A stretch of DNA of 5,817 bases from an uncultured Prosthecobacter sp. Its GTDB lineage: Bacteria > Verrucomicrobiota > Verrucomicrobiia > Verrucomicrobiales > Verrucomicrobiaceae. Numbering within the stretch: position 1 is the stretch's first letter; every line of letters begins with the position of its first letter. This document shows positions 3,634 to 5,817 of this stretch, piece after piece. The notes beneath the pieces are model-generated. The model ran no database searches. It worked only from the letters and a program-made list of their open reading frames with translations, and was not told where the DNA came from. Made by a program: the position numbers and the translations under genes. Location of the stretch: contig CANNUR010000193.1 in NCBI GenBank assembly GCA_947523045.1, forward strand, positions 1 to 5,817, in the 5' to 3' direction.

Positions 3634-5817
3634 TCAGGGCTGCCAGTCGGCGACGGGGGTTTTCATGTCCACGAGCAGGGCGGTGACGCGGGGGATGGCG
3701 AAGTTCGAACCGACCGGGGCGCCATCGCGCACCTCAATGGCGCGCCAGACGCCGGCAAGCGGGTCGAGCATGCGCAGGGCGCCGATGTTGGCGGGGCCGA
3801 CATCCTGGATGAAATCGAAGGCCGAGTAACCGACCGGGAAGGCGCTGTAGCAGAGCACGTTTTTGCCGGCGGCGAGGTCGACCGGAGCAGCCTCGGCGGC
3901 ACCGAGCTCCAGCAGGCGCGCCTGATCAAAGCGGATCCATAGGAACTGGCCCGCGGCGATCGGGAAGTCGTCGCCCGCAGCGGCGCCCTCGGTCCAGGTG
4001 GCGGTCTGGGTTACCGGCGGCGTCGCGATCGACTCGTAGCGCGTGATCGACCGCACGTTGGCGGCCGCCTGCCAGTCGGTCAGCAGCTCGAAGGCGCTGT
4101 CGTAGCGGGCGGCAAGGTCCGGCGTGATGACGACGGTGTTGTGGTTGCGCATGACCGGCTGAAGGCTGGGCAGGAAGGAGGCGACCACCGTCTGGGCACC
4201 GGCAGGCCCCTGGGCCCAGACCGCATAGCCGTCGCCAAGGGCACCGGGCGAATGGCGGCCATCGGCCTGGGTGAGCGGCACGCTTTCGCCGCTGTCGAGG
4301 TCGAGCAGGCGCAGGTTCTCGATCTCCGCGCCGAGCGAGTCCTCCAGATAGGTGAGCCAGTTGCCGGAGAGCCTCGGATTGACCTCATTGTAGGGGGTGT
4401 CGGTCAGGCGTTCCTCGCGGCCCTTGCGCAGGTCAAAATGGTACAGCTCAAGCTGGGTGTGACGGTTGTCCTGCCAGACGATCTGGTGGCCGAAGAGGGT
4501 CGGATGGTATTGCCCCGCCGGCTGGGTGGTGATGCGGCGGCGTTCACCGGTTTCGAGATCGGCGAAATAGATCTCGCCCGGCCCAACATCGCGCCAGTCC
4601 TGCCAGACGACACGTCCGGCGTGCAGGGAGGGGTTCAACTGATCCTGGCTGCTCGCATCGACGATCAGGACGTCATCCGTCTGCAGGTGGCGCGCCTCAA
4701 GCTGCCAGGGGGCGCCATCGGCCGGCGCCGGGCGCGTCTGATACACCACCCAGGGCCAGTGAATGACCGGGTTAACCTCGTCGCGGACAGGGGTCTGGGT
4801 GATCGCCACCGGCTGCGGATCGGCCGCCTGCAGGTCCGCGTAAAAGACGTCGAACACGCCATTCTCACCGCGGCCCTGCCAGACCGCGTAGCGGCCATCA
4901 GTGCGCGGCTGTTCCTGGGCCAGAGGCGAGCTGGTGAGATCAAGCGCCGCACTGGTCACCAGATTGCGGGCGCGGATGGCCGGCACACCGTCGATCTGCT
5001 GCTGCCAGACGGCCCAAGCGCCGCGGGCGTCGGGCCGGGAAGCACCGGCGGCACCGAGTTGAGTTTCGCCCGAAGAGAGTTTTTCGATGAAGACGAGGTC
5101 GGACTCATAGGAGACGCGGCCGAGTGAATCGGTGAGGCGCAGGCGCACGGTGTAAACGCCGGGCAACTGCGGCACACCGGCCTCGTTGCGACCGTCCCAG
5201 AGATTGCTCAGGGTTTGACCGGCAATGTCCTCATAAGTTTGCGATTTGACCAGCGGCAGGCTGTCGAGATCGGAGCCGTAGGTCGGGTCATAAATCCAAT
5301 GCAGGAAGCTCGCAGCCTCGGTCTCCTGCCAGACGCCGCTGCGTTTGCCGCGCAGGCCGAGCACCTGCGGTCCGGGATCAAGGCCCGTCAGGGCCAGCGG
5401 CTCGGCGATGGGTCGTTCGGCCTGGTAAAAGGTGTTGTTGAGGTTCCATCGGTAGTCGGTCAGCTCGGCGCCGCCGCTGAAGTTGAGGGTGACGGCATCG
5501 GGGGCGGGCATGGGGCTGGCCGGCAGGCCGGCGACCTGCAGCAGCGGCGCGGTCGGGCTGACCGTCCAGGTGACTTCGAGGGCGTCCTGCTCCGGCAGGT
5601 AATCGCCATGGCTGGAGCGTGCGAGCACGCGCAGGATGATGTCGCCACTCAGACCAGCGAGGGAGATCGGCGCCGAGACCGGCTGTTCGGGATTCCAGGC
5701 CCCGCCATTGATTTGGTAGCGGTAGAAATCGACGTAATCGCCGGAGACCGTAAGTTCCGCCGTGTCCTGCGGCGTCGGGGTCGGTGGCACGCCGGCCAGC
5801 CGCGGCCAGGCGACGAC
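3634..5817 (-). CDS. Large modular protein with FlgD-type Ig-like domain and seven-repeat beta-propeller, 5' end outside window
   Basis: There are 727 visible codons, ending at TGA 3636-3634. The frame is open to the right edge. The GTG at 5790 is nine in-frame codons inside it and lies in mid-module, so it is not taken as the start. Modules in visible numbering are: two similar Ig-like units at about 14-87 and 90-175 (YRYQINGGAWNPEQPVSAPI against YRWNLNNTFYQAERPIAEPL); a FlgD-type Ig-like unit at about 178-247 (LWDGRNEAGVP, PGVYTVRLRLTDSLGR); a TolB/surface-layer type beta-propeller at about 258-560 with seven repeats; and a C-terminal region built of two related units at about 574-632 and 664-719. 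No transmembrane segment, sorting signal or PEP-CTERM tail ends the protein. A signal peptide would lie outside the window. By analogy with similar propeller and FlgD-Ig proteins it is probably an extracytoplasmic binding or scaffold protein. The ligand is unknown and no enzyme domain is visible. Confidence 0.92.
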   Translation of the reverse strand, partial: VVAWPRLAGVPPTPTPQDTAELTVSGDYVDFYRYQINGGAWNPEQPVSAPISLAGLSGDIILRVLARSSHGDYLPEQDALEVTWTVSPTAPLLQVAGLPASPMPAPDAVTLNFSGGAELTDYRWNLNNTFYQAERPIAEPLALTGLDPGPQVLGLRGKRSGVWQETEAASFLHWIYDPTYGSDLDSLPLVKSQTYEDIAGQTLSNLWDGRNEAGVPQLPGVYTVRLRLTDSLGRVSYESDLVFIEKLSSGETQLGAAGASRPDARGAWAVWQQQIDGVPAIRARNLVTSAALDLTSSPLAQEQPRTDGRYAVWQGRGENGVFDVFYADLQAADPQPVAITQTPVRDEVNPVIHWPWVVYQTRPAPADGAPWQLEARHLQTDDVLIVDASSQDQLNPSLHAGRVVWQDWRDVGPGEIYFADLETGERRRITTQPAGQYHPTLFGHQIVWQDNRHTQLELYHFDLRKGREERLTDTPYNEVNPRLSGNWLTYLEDSLGAEIENLRLLDLDSGESVPLTQADGRHSPGALGDGYAVWAQGPAGAQTVVASFLPSLQPVMRNHNTVVITPDLAARYDSAFELLTDWQAAANVRSITRYESIATPPVTQTATWTEGAAAGDDFPIAAGQFLWIRFDQARLLELGAAEAAPVDLAAGKNVLCYSAFPVGYSAFDFIQDVGPANIGALRMLDPLAGVWRAIEVRDGAPVGSNFAIPRVTALLVDMKTPVADWQP
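3661..4098 (-). repeat. Protein-level duplication at the C-terminus of the propeller protein
   Basis: Unit A (about 574-632) and unit B (about 664-719) share an order of motifs: SAFELL / SAFDFI, then NVRSITRYES / NIGALRMLDP, then TATWTEGAAAGDDFPIA / VWRAIEVRDGAPVGSNFAI, then a hydrophobic strand (FLWIRF / ALLVDM). I do not recognise a named family with certainty. The units look like a beta-rich C-terminal domain duplicated once, joined by a linker with the protein's only visible cysteine (about residue 656). Confidence 0.6.
4138..5046 (-). repeat. Protein-level tandem repeat: seven-bladed beta-propeller
   Basis: Seven core strands recur every 42-46 residues: AWAVWQ (267), YAVWQG (310), WVVYQT (356), RVVWQD (402), QIVWQD (445), WLTYLED (487) and YAVWAQ (531). 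Most units also have an N-P or H-P turn before the core strand, a Y-x-x-DL strand (VFYADL, IYFADL, LYHFDL) and a closing polar 'R.ITTQ / ERLTDT / VPLTQ' strand. The layout resembles TolB-like propellers and the 'VVWQD' repeats of archaeal and bacterial surface proteins. The units have diverged at the DNA level, so this is an old duplication and not a recent one. Confidence 0.82.
5293..5778 (-). repeat. Protein-level duplication: two Ig-like modules ahead of the FlgD-type domain
   Basis: Visible residues about 14-87 and 90-175 align along their length. Each has an opening strand with a small-residue turn (LTVSGDY / LNFSGGA), then YRYQINGGAW / YRWNLNNTFY, then EQPVSAPISLAGLS / ERPIAEPLALTGLD, then a Gly-turn and a strand ending in W (EVTWTV / FLHWIY). 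More copies may lie upstream of the window. This is a structural stalk-like arrangement by inference. Confidence 0.68.

Noticed and set aside
3634..3700. PEP-CTERM, LPXTG or other C-terminal sorting signal on the propeller protein
   Set aside because: The C-terminus ends in a short polar tail (PVADWQP) with no hydrophobic helix and no basic tail.
2816..3829. 337-codon plus-strand open frame
   Set aside because: It is the mirror frame of the rhodanese and of the end of the propeller gene. The real rhodanese motifs are on the other strand.
4141..5127. 328-codon plus-strand open frame
   Set aside because: It is antisense to the seven-repeat propeller and has no motif of its own.
5788..5790. 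GTG at 5790 as start of the propeller protein
   Set aside because: The frame is open upstream to the window edge with sensible residues (VVAWPRLAG), and the first module begins without any signal peptide. The gene is 5' partial.
1..5817. Mobile element, CRISPR array, tRNA or other structured RNA
   Set aside because: No transposase or integrase motifs, no direct DNA repeats with spacers and no tRNA-like sequence were seen. The window is almost wholly occupied by three continuous minus-strand frames.

Overview
The window is GC-rich bacterial DNA, fully packed with coding sequence on the minus strand. It holds three genes that read as one operon. In transcription order (right to left) they are: a large modular protein with a seven-repeat beta-propeller, whose 5' end lies beyond the right edge; a small exported tandem rhodanese-domain protein; and a large exported mosaic protein of beta-sandwich modules, whose 3' end lies beyond the left edge. 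The gaps are 23 bp and minus 4 bp (an ATGA stop/start overlap), so co-transcription and translational coupling are likely. No RNA gene, mobile element, CRISPR array, origin or clear promoter was found.

The lineage is inferred from protein style only. Large secreted mosaics with Fn3/Ig-like modules, Calx-beta, an InlB-type B-repeat module and a twin terminal module with 'NGT..L.G.LADG' and 'LLWFRPA' motifs are typical of Verrucomicrobiota and their relatives (PVC group, for example Opitutales-like bacteria). The lack of recognisable Shine-Dalgarno sequences in front of the two visible starts fits that but does not prove it. A planctomycete, kiritimatiellote or other source cannot be excluded.

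Region by region (visible residue numbers): 3634-5817 encodes 727 residues with two similar Ig-like modules, a FlgD-type Ig-like module, a propeller of seven ~44-residue units with a 'VVWQD' core strand, and a C-terminal domain made of two related ~55-60 residue units. 2813-3610 encodes a 265-residue rhodanese with a signal peptide. Its first domain keeps a cysteine at the active-site position, and its second domain has Asp there. 1-2816 is an uninterrupted reading frame of at least 938 codons, which I translated in full by hand from the minus strand. It starts with a signal peptide and continues through Fn3-like, invasin/Ig-like, Calx-beta, Ig-like, InlB-like and terminal twin modules.

A plausible joint role (inference) is an extracytoplasmic or cell-surface assembly: two large scaffold or adhesin-like proteins encoded with a small exported sulfur-chemistry or sulfur-binding protein. 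No substrate or partner can be read from the sequence. Long plus-strand reading frames are present over all three genes, but they look like antisense shadows of GC-rich coding DNA and are not annotated.
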